Source of the DNA: CAVQZC01 sp963718315
GTDB lineage: Bacteria; Actinomycetota; Thermoleophilia; Gaiellales; JAICJC01
Reading direction: 5' to 3'
DNA: 64,000 nucleotides
NCBI GenBank assembly: GCA_963718315.1
Contig: CAVQZC010000012.1
Coordinates: 1 to 64,000 of the forward strand
The notes under the pieces were generated by a model. It saw only the letters and a program-made list of their open reading frames with translations. It was not told the DNA's origin and did not search any database. The position numbers and the translations under genes are program-made. Positions 1 to 8,957 of the stretch are shown here, piece by piece (the stretch's first letter is position 1; the number at the start of each line of letters is the position of its first letter).

Positions 1-28
1 GCATCGTCTCAGGGGTGGGGACTCCGGG

Positions 29-56
29 TTGACCGGTCCGGGTCGGATGGGACAAT
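29..56 (+). promoter_or_regulatory. candidate sigma-70-type promoter
   Basis: TTGACC at 29-34 and GACAAT at 51-56 are separated by 16 bases. Transcription would start near position 63, about 185 bases upstream of the glycosidase ATG. The match is by eye and each hexamer deviates from consensus. Confidence 0.4.
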
Positions 57-247
57 AGATTCGTGCGTAGGCTCCCGAACCGACTATCCGTGCTTATCGT
101 CGCGTCGGGCGGTGGCGGCTCCGCGGCGGCATCAAATACGACGAGCGTGAGCGGGTTCGCAGCGGCCAAGAACACCCGCGCACCGGCGGCGGGTTCGCAC
201 GGGCAAGGCGCAGCGGAACCCCGGTCGTCTCGGCCTAGCTTCAGCGT

Positions 248-1462
248 ATGCCCCATCGCCGCCTGATCGTCACCCTTGCTCTAGGTTCGCTCCTGCTCGG
301 AGCGGTACTCGTCCACGACAGGCTCCCGGTACCGACAGCCTCCCCGCCGTCTGCGGCGAGCACACGCGCCTCAGACTCGAAACCTTCGGCGCGGTTTCAG
401 CCGCTGTCTGAGTTCGGCTTCTCTGACAACACGCTCGCCGACATGAGTGCCGCGACCCAAGCTCGCCACCTCGCAGCGGTCGCCAAGGTCACGGGACCGG
501 GTGGCATCGTTCGCACCTCCATCCAGTGGGACCCCTATCTGGTCAGCGGCCCGGCCGTCGGCCGCATCGACAAGCTGGTCGGCGCGCTCTACAGAAAGCG
601 GCTGGTGCTGCTGCCCGGGTTCCACCTCGTCCACCAACGCCACTCGGTGACGCCGCAATCATCGCCCGGCGGTCTTGCTGGATGGATGCGGGGCATCACA
701 CGCTTCGTCAACCGCTACCAGCCTGGCGGCACGTACGCCAAGGCTCACCCTGGATTTCCCGGCATCACACGCTTCGAGGTCTGGAACGAGCCCAACACCC
801 CGACCGGGAACACCTCGCTGGGCCACGATCACTCGCTACTTGATCCCAGCGTCGCGGCGATGATCGTCCAGGATGGAGCGATGGCAATCCGCCAGGCCGC
901 CGCCGACAACACCGGGCCCCGCTTCCGGCCGCAGATCGCCGGGTTTGGGCTGGGCGGCATCAACGTCGCGTACTTCCAGAAGCTCTATGCGGCCAACAAG
1001 ACGGTCTGGTCAAAGCTCGATGTGCTGACCGTCCACATCTACCTGCACTTCCCGCCGGATGTCTGCCGGGCGCCGCCCGCACACCGGACCCGGTGTCTCA
1101 TCACGCTGCCGCAGATGCGAGCGGCCCTCAACTCCCACCCGCAGACCGCGCATCTTCATCTGGGCGTCACCGAGGGTGGCTACTCCGGGTCCAACGACGC
1201 CACCCGGCCGACCAACGTGGTCACCGAGGCCCAGCAAGCCACCTGGGGCGTGGCAGCTATCAAATGGATGCGGGCCCACCCGGATCTTCGGCTCGACTTC
1301 TACTGTCCCAGCAACCCGCTTGACCTCGGCGGCCGCCCGACCGGAGCACAGCCGTTCTGGTTCGCCCATCTGGGCGCTGTCAACGCGCAGACGATGACCC
1401 TCAAGCCGTGGGGCGTGGCGTACCACAACGAGATCCTGGCTGTCCACGGAAACGGCAGCTAG
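248..1462 (+). CDS. secreted or membrane-anchored clan GH-A glycoside hydrolase
   Basis: This 404-residue protein starts with a positively charged stretch and a hydrophobic segment (about residues 5-23), so it is exported or anchored. The rest looks like a TIM-barrel glycosidase of clan GH-A (GH5/GH39-like). The acid/base glutamate is E181 in the motif WNEPN, and E309 in VTEGGY fits the nucleophile position near the end of a later strand. Substrate cannot be read from sequence; plant or microbial beta-glycans are typical for the clan. No Shine-Dalgarno is obvious before the ATG. Its stop lies 9 bases from the stop of the convergent LanC-like gene. Family call is solid, the exact GH family uncertain. 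Confidence 0.75.
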   Translation: MPHRRLIVTLALGSLLLGAVLVHDRLPVPTASPPSAASTRASDSKPSARFQPLSEFGFSDNTLADMSAATQARHLAAVAKVTGPGGIVRTSIQWDPYLVSGPAVGRIDKLVGALYRKRLVLLPGFHLVHQRHSVTPQSSPGGLAGWMRGITRFVNRYQPGGTYAKAHPGFPGITRFEVWNEPNTPTGNTSLGHDHSLLDPSVAAMIVQDGAMAIRQAAADNTGPRFRPQIAGFGLGGINVAYFQKLYAANKTVWSKLDVLTVHIYLHFPPDVCRAPPAHRTRCLITLPQMRAALNSHPQTAHLHLGVTEGGYSGSNDATRPTNVVTEAQQATWGVAAIKWMRAHPDLRLDFYCPSNPLDLGGRPTGAQPFWFAHLGAVNAQTMTLKPWGVAYHNEILAVHGNGS

Positions 1463-1471
1463 GGGGGCCGG

Positions 1472-2680
1472 TTAGTAGACGTCGAGAGTGGGCATGGCCG
1501 AGTCGCCGCGAATGCAGGCGGCCAGGTACAGCGCGACCCCGACGTCGCCCGTCCATAGCGAGTAGCGGCCGCGGCCATGCTCGGCGCGCAGCCGTTCGAC
1601 CTGGCCGGCGGCGTGTACCGCGAACGCGCGCGCCCGCTCGAGCCAACGCTCGTCGCCAGTGCGGTCGTAGAGCTTGAGGAAGGCGAAGCCATTGCCGGCG
1701 GTGCCGTGGCAGATGCTTGGGCCCTTGACCAGCGGCCCAGCCTGCCAGGTCAGCTCGCCGCCGGCGATCAGCAGCTCGGTCAGCTCGGCGCTGTCCGATG
1801 CGATGTCGGCGAACGAGGTGACGACGCCGGGGGCGCCGTGACACCACTGCGTGCGCACCTTCCGCTGCTCTGTCGGTGGTTCAAGCGTCGGCCACCACTG
1901 GGCGAGTTCGCCCTCACGCTTGGCGAGGTCCTGGAGAGTGATGATCGCGCGCTGCTGCACCTGCTCCCGACGGCCGTCGTCGAGCAAGTCTCCGCGGGTG
2001 AGCGAGTACACGTTCCCGGCGAAGCCGTGGCCGGGTCCAACGAAGTGGAACTCCCGGCCGTACAGCTGCTGTAGCCACACCTGGTCGCCCCACTCGCCGA
2101 TCAGCCACTCGGCCGACTCCCTCCAGGCATCGGCCAGCCGCTCGTCCCCGGTGCGCGTGTACATCAGCCAGCCGGCCAGCATCGAGCCGGGCGAGCCCCA
2201 CATCAGCTCCCGCGTCCGGTTCGTGGCATTGGCGTGAATGCACTCCACCATGCGGTCGATATGACCCGGATCGGGAGCCACACGGTGTGCCGCCAGCAGC
2301 ACACCTGACTCGCCGGCCAGGAGGGACGGGACCGGCTTGCCGTCCGTCCACCCGGGCAGGTCGGGCTTCGCCGCGTAGCGGTCGGGCAGCGTCGCGGCAA
2401 ACGGCGCCCAGTCACGGGTTAGCGTGATCAGGCCGGCCCGGGCGAGGGCGTCGAGCCCCCACACCATGCCGGCTGCGCCCAGGTACAGGCCGAGCGTCGG
2501 CGGCAGCGGGTCGCTGGGGTCTTCGTCATCCAGTGGGTGCACCGGCCACAGTGCATCGGGGTCGAAGGCGGCCTCCGCTTCGGCGGCGATGCCGGCAATC
2601 GTCCTCCGGGCGCGCGCCTCGTCCCATGACTCGCTGGTCAGCGGCTCGTGCGAGGAAGCATCAAAGAGCGCGGCAGGCAC
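1472..2680 (-). CDS. LanC-like (lanthionine synthetase C family) protein
   Basis: This 402-residue protein has the family's repeated (alpha/alpha) barrel glycine motifs. The zinc ligands are visible: C280 in QWCHGAPG and C324-H325 in ICHGTAGNG. H218 in GPGHGFAGN matches the active-site histidine region of NisC. Spacing of the zinc ligands resembles the eukaryotic LanCL proteins (C276, C322, H323 in human LanCL1). LanC enzymes add cysteine thiols to dehydroamino acids; LanCL proteins add glutathione. No precursor peptide, LanB dehydratase or LanM is nearby. It starts with GTG 43 bases behind the GH4 gene and is probably the last gene of that operon, so its substrate may not be a lantibiotic. 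Confidence 0.8.
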   Translation of the reverse strand: MPAALFDASSHEPLTSESWDEARARRTIAGIAAEAEAAFDPDALWPVHPLDDEDPSDPLPPTLGLYLGAAGMVWGLDALARAGLITLTRDWAPFAATLPDRYAAKPDLPGWTDGKPVPSLLAGESGVLLAAHRVAPDPGHIDRMVECIHANATNRTRELMWGSPGSMLAGWLMYTRTGDERLADAWRESAEWLIGEWGDQVWLQQLYGREFHFVGPGHGFAGNVYSLTRGDLLDDGRREQVQQRAIITLQDLAKREGELAQWWPTLEPPTEQRKVRTQWCHGAPGVVTSFADIASDSAELTELLIAGGELTWQAGPLVKGPSICHGTAGNGFAFLKLYDRTGDERWLERARAFAVHAAGQVERLRAEHGRGRYSLWTGDVGVALYLAACIRGDSAMPTLDVY

Positions 2681-2723
2681 TCCACGATGGTACGCCGAAC
2701 AGCGCTGGTGCTGGCGAGACGGA

Positions 2724-4055
2724 TCAGCGAAACAGCGGCAGGTACTGGGCGTTGGCCGCCAGCATCTCGTCCATCAGCGCGTTCGTCTGGTCGATATCCA
2801 GGTTCGCCGCGGTGTTGGGATCGAGGACGAAGGCGTGCAGCGCCTCCTCACGGTCACCCGAAAGGGCCGCCGCAACCACCTGGCGCTGGAAGTCGACATA
2901 TCGCCGCAGGTGCGCGGCCAGCTGCTCGGGCAGCGGCCCGGTCGCGACCGGCCGGATGCCGTAGGCATTGATCTGGGCGTTGACCTCGACGATCGCATCG
3001 TCGGGCAGGTTCGGAATCGCGCCCTCGTTGGGGGCGTTGACCACCATCGTCCTGTTGCCGTTGCCGACGATCGCCTCGATCATGTCGATGACCTCGATGC
3101 CCCAGTCCTCATCGCCGACCGGCAGGTCGGCCAGCGTCACACGGCCGGCGTCCGGCGCAGTCCAGGTCACCGCCAGCTCCTCGAGGCTTCGCACCCGGGC
3201 CCGCTCGTACTCCATGTCGTGGGTGGTGATGCCATACCGCATGCGGACGCCCTGCGCCGTGCCGGTGTAGGAGCCCTCCAGCCGCTGCATCTGGGGGAAG
3301 AACTCCACCCAGTGCGACCAGCAGTAGGGCAGCACCCCGTAGCGGTCGAGCGCCCAGCGCACCACCGGCTGGGTGACCTGCTCGCGAACCAGCGGCATCG
3401 CATCGGTGCCGTCGGTCAGCCGCAGCGCCACCACCGCCGCGCAGTGATTGATCCCGGCGACCACCGGCGGCATGGCGATCCGGTCAGGCTCGACACCAGC
3501 CTGCTCCGCAAGCCACTCGGCACTGCTCGGATGCCCGGTGCAGGAGCACAGCGCGTACGACCGCACCTGGGGTGCGGCGACGCGCATGGCCATCGCCTCG
3601 ACCGGCGCAGGGTTCGTGTAGTTGAACACCCAGGCGTCGGGGGCCACCTCCGCACAGTTGCGGGAGACCTCCGCGAGCACGGGGGCGTTGCGGAACGCGC
3701 GCAGGATGCCTCCCGGCCCAACCGAGTCGGCGACGTGCATGACGATGCCGTGGCGTCCGGGGATCTCGAGGTCGTTCGCCCACGCGTCCATGCCGCCAAC
3801 CGAGATGGCCGCGATCACGAAGTCGGCGCCCGTCAGCGACTCGCGCTGGTCGGTCGTGCTGCTGACGCGAAGGGAGCTGCCCTCGCTCTCGATCAGCTTC
3901 TCCGCGAGAGATCGCATCACGCCGAGCCGGCCCTCGTCGATGTCCATCAGCGACACATGGGCGCCGGACAGGACCGGCGACTGCATGAGCCGGCGGATCA
4001 GCAGCGGAACAAAGCTGCTCGAACCACCGCCGATGATGGTGACCTTGGCTGGCAT
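2724..4055 (-). CDS. GH4 family NAD- and metal-dependent glycosidase
   Basis: The 443-residue protein has the usual GH4 length. Its N-terminal Rossmann segment (IIGGGSSSF, residues 7-15, with acidic D38/D40 after strand 2) binds NAD. NYTNPA (145-150) is a family hallmark, and C170 and H204 (in GINH) are the expected metal ligands, although the usual CHS triad reads CSC here. GH4 enzymes cleave alpha- or beta-glycosides, sometimes phosphorylated or glucuronidated, by transient oxidation at C3. The ATG overlaps the SDR stop by one base (TAATG), showing translational coupling. Longer upstream in-frame sequence is antisense or overlap noise. Family certain, substrate unknown. Confidence 0.85.
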   Translation of the reverse strand: MPAKVTIIGGGSSSFVPLLIRRLMQSPVLSGAHVSLMDIDEGRLGVMRSLAEKLIESEGSSLRVSSTTDQRESLTGADFVIAAISVGGMDAWANDLEIPGRHGIVMHVADSVGPGGILRAFRNAPVLAEVSRNCAEVAPDAWVFNYTNPAPVEAMAMRVAAPQVRSYALCSCTGHPSSAEWLAEQAGVEPDRIAMPPVVAGINHCAAVVALRLTDGTDAMPLVREQVTQPVVRWALDRYGVLPYCWSHWVEFFPQMQRLEGSYTGTAQGVRMRYGITTHDMEYERARVRSLEELAVTWTAPDAGRVTLADLPVGDEDWGIEVIDMIEAIVGNGNRTMVVNAPNEGAIPNLPDDAIVEVNAQINAYGIRPVATGPLPEQLAAHLRRYVDFQRQVVAAALSGDREEALHAFVLDPNTAANLDIDQTNALMDEMLAANAQYLPLFR

Positions 4056-4762
4056 TAGTTCATCGAGTCGTCGCTCATGGGCAGGATCGTCGCCTCGAGC
4101 ACCCGCAGCGTGCGCGGCAGGGAGACGCAATGCACGACGGCGTCGGCGATCTCCTCCGGTCTCATCATCACGGCCAGGTCGGGATCCCCGGGCGACCGGC
4201 CGCGGCCCATCGCAAACTCGGTGTGGACGCCGCCAGGCGCGATCGTCGAGCAGCGCACGCCCTGTCGGTACAGCTCGTGGTCGAGCGAGCGCATGAACCC
4301 GACCTGCGCGAACTTCGACGCGGCGTACACCGCCTCCCCTTCGGGCCCGCGCTGACCGGCTACAGAGGCGACCACCACCAGATCCGCGCTGTCGCTCTCG
4401 AGCAGGTGCGGCAGGGTCGCGCGCACCGTGTAGAGCAGACCCTTGACGTTGGTGTCGATCATCTCCTCGAGGTGGTCGGGATCGAGCGAGAGGAAGTCGC
4501 CATACGCGCCGACTCCGGCGTTGGCGACCACGATGTCGAGCCGGCCGAACCGGTCGACCGCCGCGGCTGTCAGCGCCTCGATCTGAGCCGGGTCGCGGAC
4601 GTCGCAACGCTGCACCAGCGCCCCGTCGAGGCCGAGATCGTCACCGCGCCGCGAGCACAGCGCCAGCCGGGCGCCGGCCGCAGCGAGGGCATGAGCGGTC
4701 GCGGCGCCGATCCCACTGCTCGCGCCGGTGACCAGTGCAACGCGTCCTTCGACTGTGTTTAC
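4055..4762 (-). CDS. short-chain dehydrogenase/reductase, start codon abnormal
   Basis: A classical SDR of about 235 residues. It shows the cofactor motif TGASSGIG, NAG (about 81-83), the catalytic serine in VVASVAG (S133) and YAASK (Y146, K150). It lies between the amine oxidase and GH4 genes with minimal spacing, so it probably oxidises or reduces a carbonyl intermediate of the same pathway. The N-terminus has no in-frame ATG, GTG or TTG. A GGAGGG ribosome site sits just before a GTA codon (4762-4760), exactly where a start is expected. A CTG at 4780 overlaps the upstream stop as CTGA and is the alternative. Family assignment is certain, start position is not. Confidence 0.85.
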   Translation of the reverse strand, partial: VNTVEGRVALVTGASSGIGAATAHALAAAGARLALCSRRGDDLGLDGALVQRCDVRDPAQIEALTAAAVDRFGRLDIVVANAGVGAYGDFLSLDPDHLEEMIDTNVKGLLYTVRATLPHLLESDSADLVVVASVAGQRGPEGEAVYAASKFAQVGFMRSLDHELYRQGVRCSTIAPGGVHTEFAMGRGRSPGDPDLAVMMRPEEIADAVVHCVSLPRTLRVLEATILPMSDDSMN

Positions 4763-4776
4763 GGGTCCCTCCAGGG

Positions 4777-6711
4777 TCAGCAGTGGTGGTCGGAGTGCGG
4801 GTGTGGCGGCGGCACATCCAGTGCCGGGTTGCGCTCGAAGAACCCTACCGGCTTGAGCAGGAACCCTGCAGTCGCCACCGGCATCACCGGCCAGTCCTCG
4901 GGCCGGGGGACGTGATGGTGGCCGAACGTGTACCAGACGACTACGTCCTCGCCGTCGATCGGCCGGTCGGCGCTCGTCCACTCCGGAAGCCCGGCGCCAC
5001 CGGGGTGCAGGTTCGGGTACTCGCCGGCGGCGTAGCGCTCGTCCGGCCGGTACGGGGTGACCCACAGGTGGTTGCGGATGAACCCGGCTCGTTTGCTGAC
5101 GGGCGCGTCGGGCTGTGCGAACGCAAACGTCGTCCCACCCGGCAACAGCCGGTAGCCGACGGGCTCGCCGAGCCGGTGGCGCACGTCGGGATTGACGATC
5201 TCCCACCACCTCGCGGAGCGGGTATCGACCGTCCGCTGCGCCTGCTGTTCGCTGGGGAGGCGCCGGCGGCGCGCCCGGAAGGCGTTGCCGTACGGGTTCT
5301 CCGGCCCCGGCGGCAGTGACTCCGTCCACACCTCGTCGACCGCATTCCGCGTCCCGTCGATGTCGAGATCGAGGCGGAAGTTGAAGAAGTGCTGGTGCAC
5401 CATCGCGTTCAGCCCCGGCGCCACCAGCGTGCCGTGCTCGGGCCGCACGCCGGGGGCAACGGCGCCGGTGGAGAGCACGCCGGTCAGCTTCACCTCGAGC
5501 TCGACCATGCCGTCCTGGTAGAGGTACCAGAAGAAGCCGTAGTCGTAGTTCCCGATCGCGGAGAACGACGAGATCACCAGGCGGCGCGAGCGCCGCACCT
5601 CCCCCGACCCGTCGCGCCACTCGATGTGGCGCCAGAGCACGCCCGCGTCCTCCTCGTGGATGCAGACGGCGTTGGGGATCACCACGGGAGCACCCTCGGC
5701 GTCCGAGACGACGGCATCGAGATACACGATCTCGCCCAGGCAATCGCAGCCGCGCGTCAACGGCGAGGCCGCCAGCCCGACGCCATTCTCGCCGCCGTCG
5801 AACGCGTTCTTGAAGTAGTGGGTCGGGCTGGGGTCCCCGTATGGCACCACCATCTCGGAGAGCGACGCGCGGTGCATGACCGAGCGGCGCCGGCCACCGT
5901 CCTGATACGACAGGCGGTTCAGAACCAGCCCCTCGCGCGGCGTGAAGCCGACGTGCACCTGCCAGCGTTGCCAGCTCAGCACACGGCCGTCGAGGGTGAA
6001 TCCCGGGCCCTCAGGCTGGGTGATCTCGAGCGGCGCAATGTCGTCACGGAGGGGCGCCGCCGTCTCGGCGTCGAAGTTGCCGTCCTCCGGCGGGATCGGC
6101 ACCACGCCGTGGTCATCCACACGCAGCACCTCGAGCGTGTTGAGGTCGACGAGGACGATCACGCCGTCGACGGGATGGGCCCACTCGCTATCGCCGGGCC
6201 GCGGCCTGATGAATGCGACCGCCCGGCAGAGCCGCTGGCCGGTCTCGTCCTGCGGCCCGAAGTGGCCCGCCGGCCAGGCATCGACCTGCACCGTGTCGAA
6301 GTCGGTCACACCGCGCCGCGCCATCGCCGCCTGGAAGTCCGGGTGCAGGCGAACCGCCTCCTCTGCCTCCATCAGCTCCGACACGACCGCCATCGGGTGA
6401 ATGTCGTTGCGCCGGCGCCATTGGGTCACCGCGCCCGCGTCGAGCGATACCCGCGCCTCGACCGTCTCCTGCGCCCGGCGGTCGAGGACGACGACCTCGG
6501 CCTCACGCGCGGGGGCCGCTCCATCCTCCGCCCACCCCAGCACGGCCGCCTTCTCCGGCTCGGCCAGCGCGATCGTCACGAAACGGTGCCCCTCGGCCAG
6601 CGCACGGCCGTCGCCGTCATAGGCACGGACGATCGACGCGACGGCCGCGATCTCGTCGGCGTCGAGCGGGTCGAGAGGATGAGTCGTGACGCGCTCTTGT
6701 GTTCTCCCCAT
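4777..6711 (-). CDS. copper-containing primary amine oxidase
   Basis: A 644-residue protein, the length of actinobacterial copper amine oxidases. Y389 in GNYD is the tyrosine converted to topaquinone, D332 is the catalytic base, and the copper histidines are H439 and H441 (HQH) plus a third in FGHHHV near the C-terminus. These positions agree closely with the Arthrobacter phenylethylamine oxidase layout (Y382, D298, H431, H433, H592). It oxidises primary amines to aldehydes with release of ammonia and hydrogen peroxide. It starts at ATG 6711, 60 bases from the divergent importer gene, and leads the operon with the SDR, GH4 and LanC-like genes. No signal peptide is seen, so it is probably cytoplasmic. 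Confidence 0.93.
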   Translation of the reverse strand: MGRTQERVTTHPLDPLDADEIAAVASIVRAYDGDGRALAEGHRFVTIALAEPEKAAVLGWAEDGAAPAREAEVVVLDRRAQETVEARVSLDAGAVTQWRRRNDIHPMAVVSELMEAEEAVRLHPDFQAAMARRGVTDFDTVQVDAWPAGHFGPQDETGQRLCRAVAFIRPRPGDSEWAHPVDGVIVLVDLNTLEVLRVDDHGVVPIPPEDGNFDAETAAPLRDDIAPLEITQPEGPGFTLDGRVLSWQRWQVHVGFTPREGLVLNRLSYQDGGRRRSVMHRASLSEMVVPYGDPSPTHYFKNAFDGGENGVGLAASPLTRGCDCLGEIVYLDAVVSDAEGAPVVIPNAVCIHEEDAGVLWRHIEWRDGSGEVRRSRRLVISSFSAIGNYDYGFFWYLYQDGMVELEVKLTGVLSTGAVAPGVRPEHGTLVAPGLNAMVHQHFFNFRLDLDIDGTRNAVDEVWTESLPPGPENPYGNAFRARRRRLPSEQQAQRTVDTRSARWWEIVNPDVRHRLGEPVGYRLLPGGTTFAFAQPDAPVSKRAGFIRNHLWVTPYRPDERYAAGEYPNLHPGGAGLPEWTSADRPIDGEDVVVWYTFGHHHVPRPEDWPVMPVATAGFLLKPVGFFERNPALDVPPPHPHSDHHC

Positions 6712-6771
6712 GCGGTTTCGTAGTATGACGCCCCGGCCGCACTCCCGAGCGGCCTTCCCCGAGGAGACGCA
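6712..6771. promoter_or_regulatory. divergent promoter region of amine oxidase operon and sugar importer
   Basis: The 60-base gap holds TAGTAT (6721-6726), which reads as a -10-like element rightward and partly leftward (ATACTA). GAGGAG lies 5-10 bases before the GTG of the binding-protein gene and is a good ribosome site. A single short divergent region suggests that both operons are co-regulated. No clear operator palindrome was found. Confidence 0.35.
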
Positions 6772-8055
6772 GTGAATCACCGACGGCTGATTGCGATCGC
6801 GGCGCTGGTGCTCGGCGCCTCCCTGCTTGCTGCGTCCTGCGGAGGGAGCTCCAGCTCCGGCGGCGCCTCGTCCGGCGGATCCATCAAGGGCCAGACGATC
6901 ACGGTGATGGTGCCCTACGCCATGCCGCAGAAGCTGTTGGACGAGTTCACCGCGCAGACCGGGGTCAAGGTGAACTACCAAAGGCTCGGCTGGGACGCGA
7001 CGCACAACAAGCTGGTGGTCGCAAACACCGCGAAGGAGTACATCGCCGACGTGGCCGAGTTCGACTGGTCCTTCACCGGGCAGTTTTCCGGCGCGAAATG
7101 GGTGGAGCCGCTCGACACGGTGCTGCCCAAGCCCCTGCTGAACAACCTCAAGAACACCGACGCAGCGTTCTCGGCGGACGGCCACACGTGGGCCGCCTGC
7201 TACTCGAACGACTTCCGCGTCTCGATGTACAACAAGAAGATGTTCGCCAAGGCGGGCATCACCTCGTTCCCGGCGACGTTCGACGAGCTGGCGACCGATG
7301 TGCAGAAGCTCAAGGCATCGGGTGTCCAGTACCCGCTGGCGATCCCGATGGGAGCCACTGAGGGCGGCGTCACGCCGTGGTACCTGCTGACCCTGGCAAT
7401 GGGCGGCCAGCTCTTCGACAACAACCTGAAGCCTCAGTTCCAGAGCCCCAGCTCGTCCGGCTACAAGGCGCTGCAGTGGGAGGTCAACGCGGTCAAGAAC
7501 GGCTGGGTCTCGCCCGGTGCCGTCTCGATGGACGACACGCCGGCGTTCGACAAGTTCACGGCCGGCCAGAACGCGATCGTCCTGGCCACCGGGCCGGGCA
7601 ACATGCCCACGGCGAACGACCCCAAGCAGTCCAGCATCGCCGGCCAGGCCGCGCTCGGGCTGGTGCCCGGCAACAGCGGGCCGGGCGCGTCGTTCGGCCT
7701 GCCCGAGGGCCTGTCCATCCCGGTCACGGCGCAGCACAAGGCGGCGGCCGCTGCCTTCATCGAGTGGTGGGAGCAGCCCAAGAACGCGATCGCCATCTAC
7801 CACACACAGGGCAGCCTCCCCTGTGGCGCCGACGCGCTCAAGCAGCTCTCCGACACCGGCCAGCTGCAGGGCGGCGACGTCGTCACCGCCGAGCTCCCGC
7901 ACGTGGGACCGCTATTCCCCTCAGGTGCGCCGATCTGGTACGAGCAGTTCAGCTCGGACGCTCAGGGCCTGCTGAACGCGGCCGTGAAGGGCCAGATGAG
8001 CGTGGGTGATGCGCTGAACCAGCTGGCCTCGAAGGCGGCCGCGCGCACCCAGTAG
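6772..8055 (+). CDS. ABC transporter sugar-binding lipoprotein (family 1)
   Basis: This 427-residue protein begins with a lipoprotein signal; the lipobox LLAASC places the lipidated cysteine at residue 23, followed by a Gly/Ser linker. The rest has the typical length and layout of family 1 carbohydrate-binding proteins. It captures an oligosaccharide outside the membrane and hands it to the two permeases encoded next. Start GTG has a GAGGAG ribosome site. The stop overlaps the next start by one base (TAGTG). Together with the neighbouring alpha-mannosidase and GH4 enzyme, a mannose-containing glycoside is the most likely ligand, which is inference. Confidence 0.9.
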   Translation: MNHRRLIAIAALVLGASLLAASCGGSSSSGGASSGGSIKGQTITVMVPYAMPQKLLDEFTAQTGVKVNYQRLGWDATHNKLVVANTAKEYIADVAEFDWSFTGQFSGAKWVEPLDTVLPKPLLNNLKNTDAAFSADGHTWAACYSNDFRVSMYNKKMFAKAGITSFPATFDELATDVQKLKASGVQYPLAIPMGATEGGVTPWYLLTLAMGGQLFDNNLKPQFQSPSSSGYKALQWEVNAVKNGWVSPGAVSMDDTPAFDKFTAGQNAIVLATGPGNMPTANDPKQSSIAGQAALGLVPGNSGPGASFGLPEGLSIPVTAQHKAAAAAFIEWWEQPKNAIAIYHTQGSLPCGADALKQLSDTGQLQGGDVVTAELPHVGPLFPSGAPIWYEQFSSDAQGLLNAAVKGQMSVGDALNQLASKAAARTQ

Positions 8056-8957
8056 TGCGGCTGCGGCGCAACCGGGAGGGCGATCGAAGCGCCCGCGAGA
8101 CTCAGATCCTGGGCTGGCTGTTCGTCGCACCCGCGATCGTGGCCGTCGGCACGCTGATCCTGTATCCGCTGGTTACCGGGTTCAAAGAGAGCATCCGTTC
8201 GGGCGGCATTCTGTTCGGCGAGAAGCCGGGCTACGTGGGCCTGCGCAACTACCGCGACGTGCTCCACGACCCGACCTCCCAGTCGGCCATGCGCCATACC
8301 GTCGAGTACGTCGTCCTGGCCGTGTCGCTCGAGATCGTGCTCGGCATCGCCGTGGCCGTCACCCTGCACCGGGTGTTTCGCGGGCGCGGGTTCGTGCTCG
8401 CCGTGCTGATCCTGCCCTGGGCGCTGCCGTCGGTCGTGTCCGGCGTGCTCTGGCGCCGCGTCTTCGATCCCGACACCGGCCTGCTGAACAGCGTGTTGCT
8501 GCAGCTGCACATCATCAGCCAGCCGCACATCTGGCTGGCAGGCGGCCACAGCGCCATCCTCTTCATCACGATCGTGCACGTCTGGGGCGTGCTGCCGCTG
8601 ATCAGCCTGATCTTCCTGGCCGGTCTGCAGAGCATCCCCGACGAGGTGTACAGCGCATCGGCGGTCGACGGAGCCACGCCCTGGAAGCAGTTCAGGCACG
8701 TGACGCTGCCGCTGCTGCGGCCGTCGATCGCGATCGCGCTGACCGTCGGCACGCTGCTCGCCATCAGCATCTTCGACGAGATCTACGTGCTCAACGGAAC
8801 CGCGCTCAACACCCGGTCGATCCTGATCCAGGTCTACAACACCACCTTCACCGAGGCCGACTTCGCCCACGGCACGGCGCTGGCGTTCCTGCTCGCGGCC
8901 GTGACGGCGGTGTTCGGTGTCCTCTACGCGCTGGCCCTGCGCAGGTCTACGGTGTGA
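8055..8957 (+). CDS. ABC sugar transporter permease (MalF/UgpA type)
   Basis: A 300-residue membrane protein with about six transmembrane segments and the conserved cytoplasmic EAA loop (SAVDGATPWKQF, about residues 202-213), which docks on the ATPase. It is the first of two inner-membrane channel subunits in this importer. GTG start overlaps the binding-protein stop by one base and its own stop overlaps the next gene by four bases, so the operon is tightly coupled. Confidence 0.9.
   Translation: MRLRRNREGDRSARETQILGWLFVAPAIVAVGTLILYPLVTGFKESIRSGGILFGEKPGYVGLRNYRDVLHDPTSQSAMRHTVEYVVLAVSLEIVLGIAVAVTLHRVFRGRGFVLAVLILPWALPSVVSGVLWRRVFDPDTGLLNSVLLQLHIISQPHIWLAGGHSAILFITIVHVWGVLPLISLIFLAGLQSIPDEVYSASAVDGATPWKQFRHVTLPLLRPSIAIALTVGTLLAISIFDEIYVLNGTALNTRSILIQVYNTTFTEADFAHGTALAFLLAAVTAVFGVLYALALRRSTV

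Noticed and set aside
1472..2680. Lanthipeptide biosynthesis cluster
   Set aside because: Only a LanC-like gene; no precursor, dehydratase, protease or exporter nearby.
2424..4058. Long plus-strand reading frame over the LanC and GH4 genes
   Set aside because: Antisense shadow typical of GC-rich DNA; Arg/His/Val-rich with no recognisable motif.
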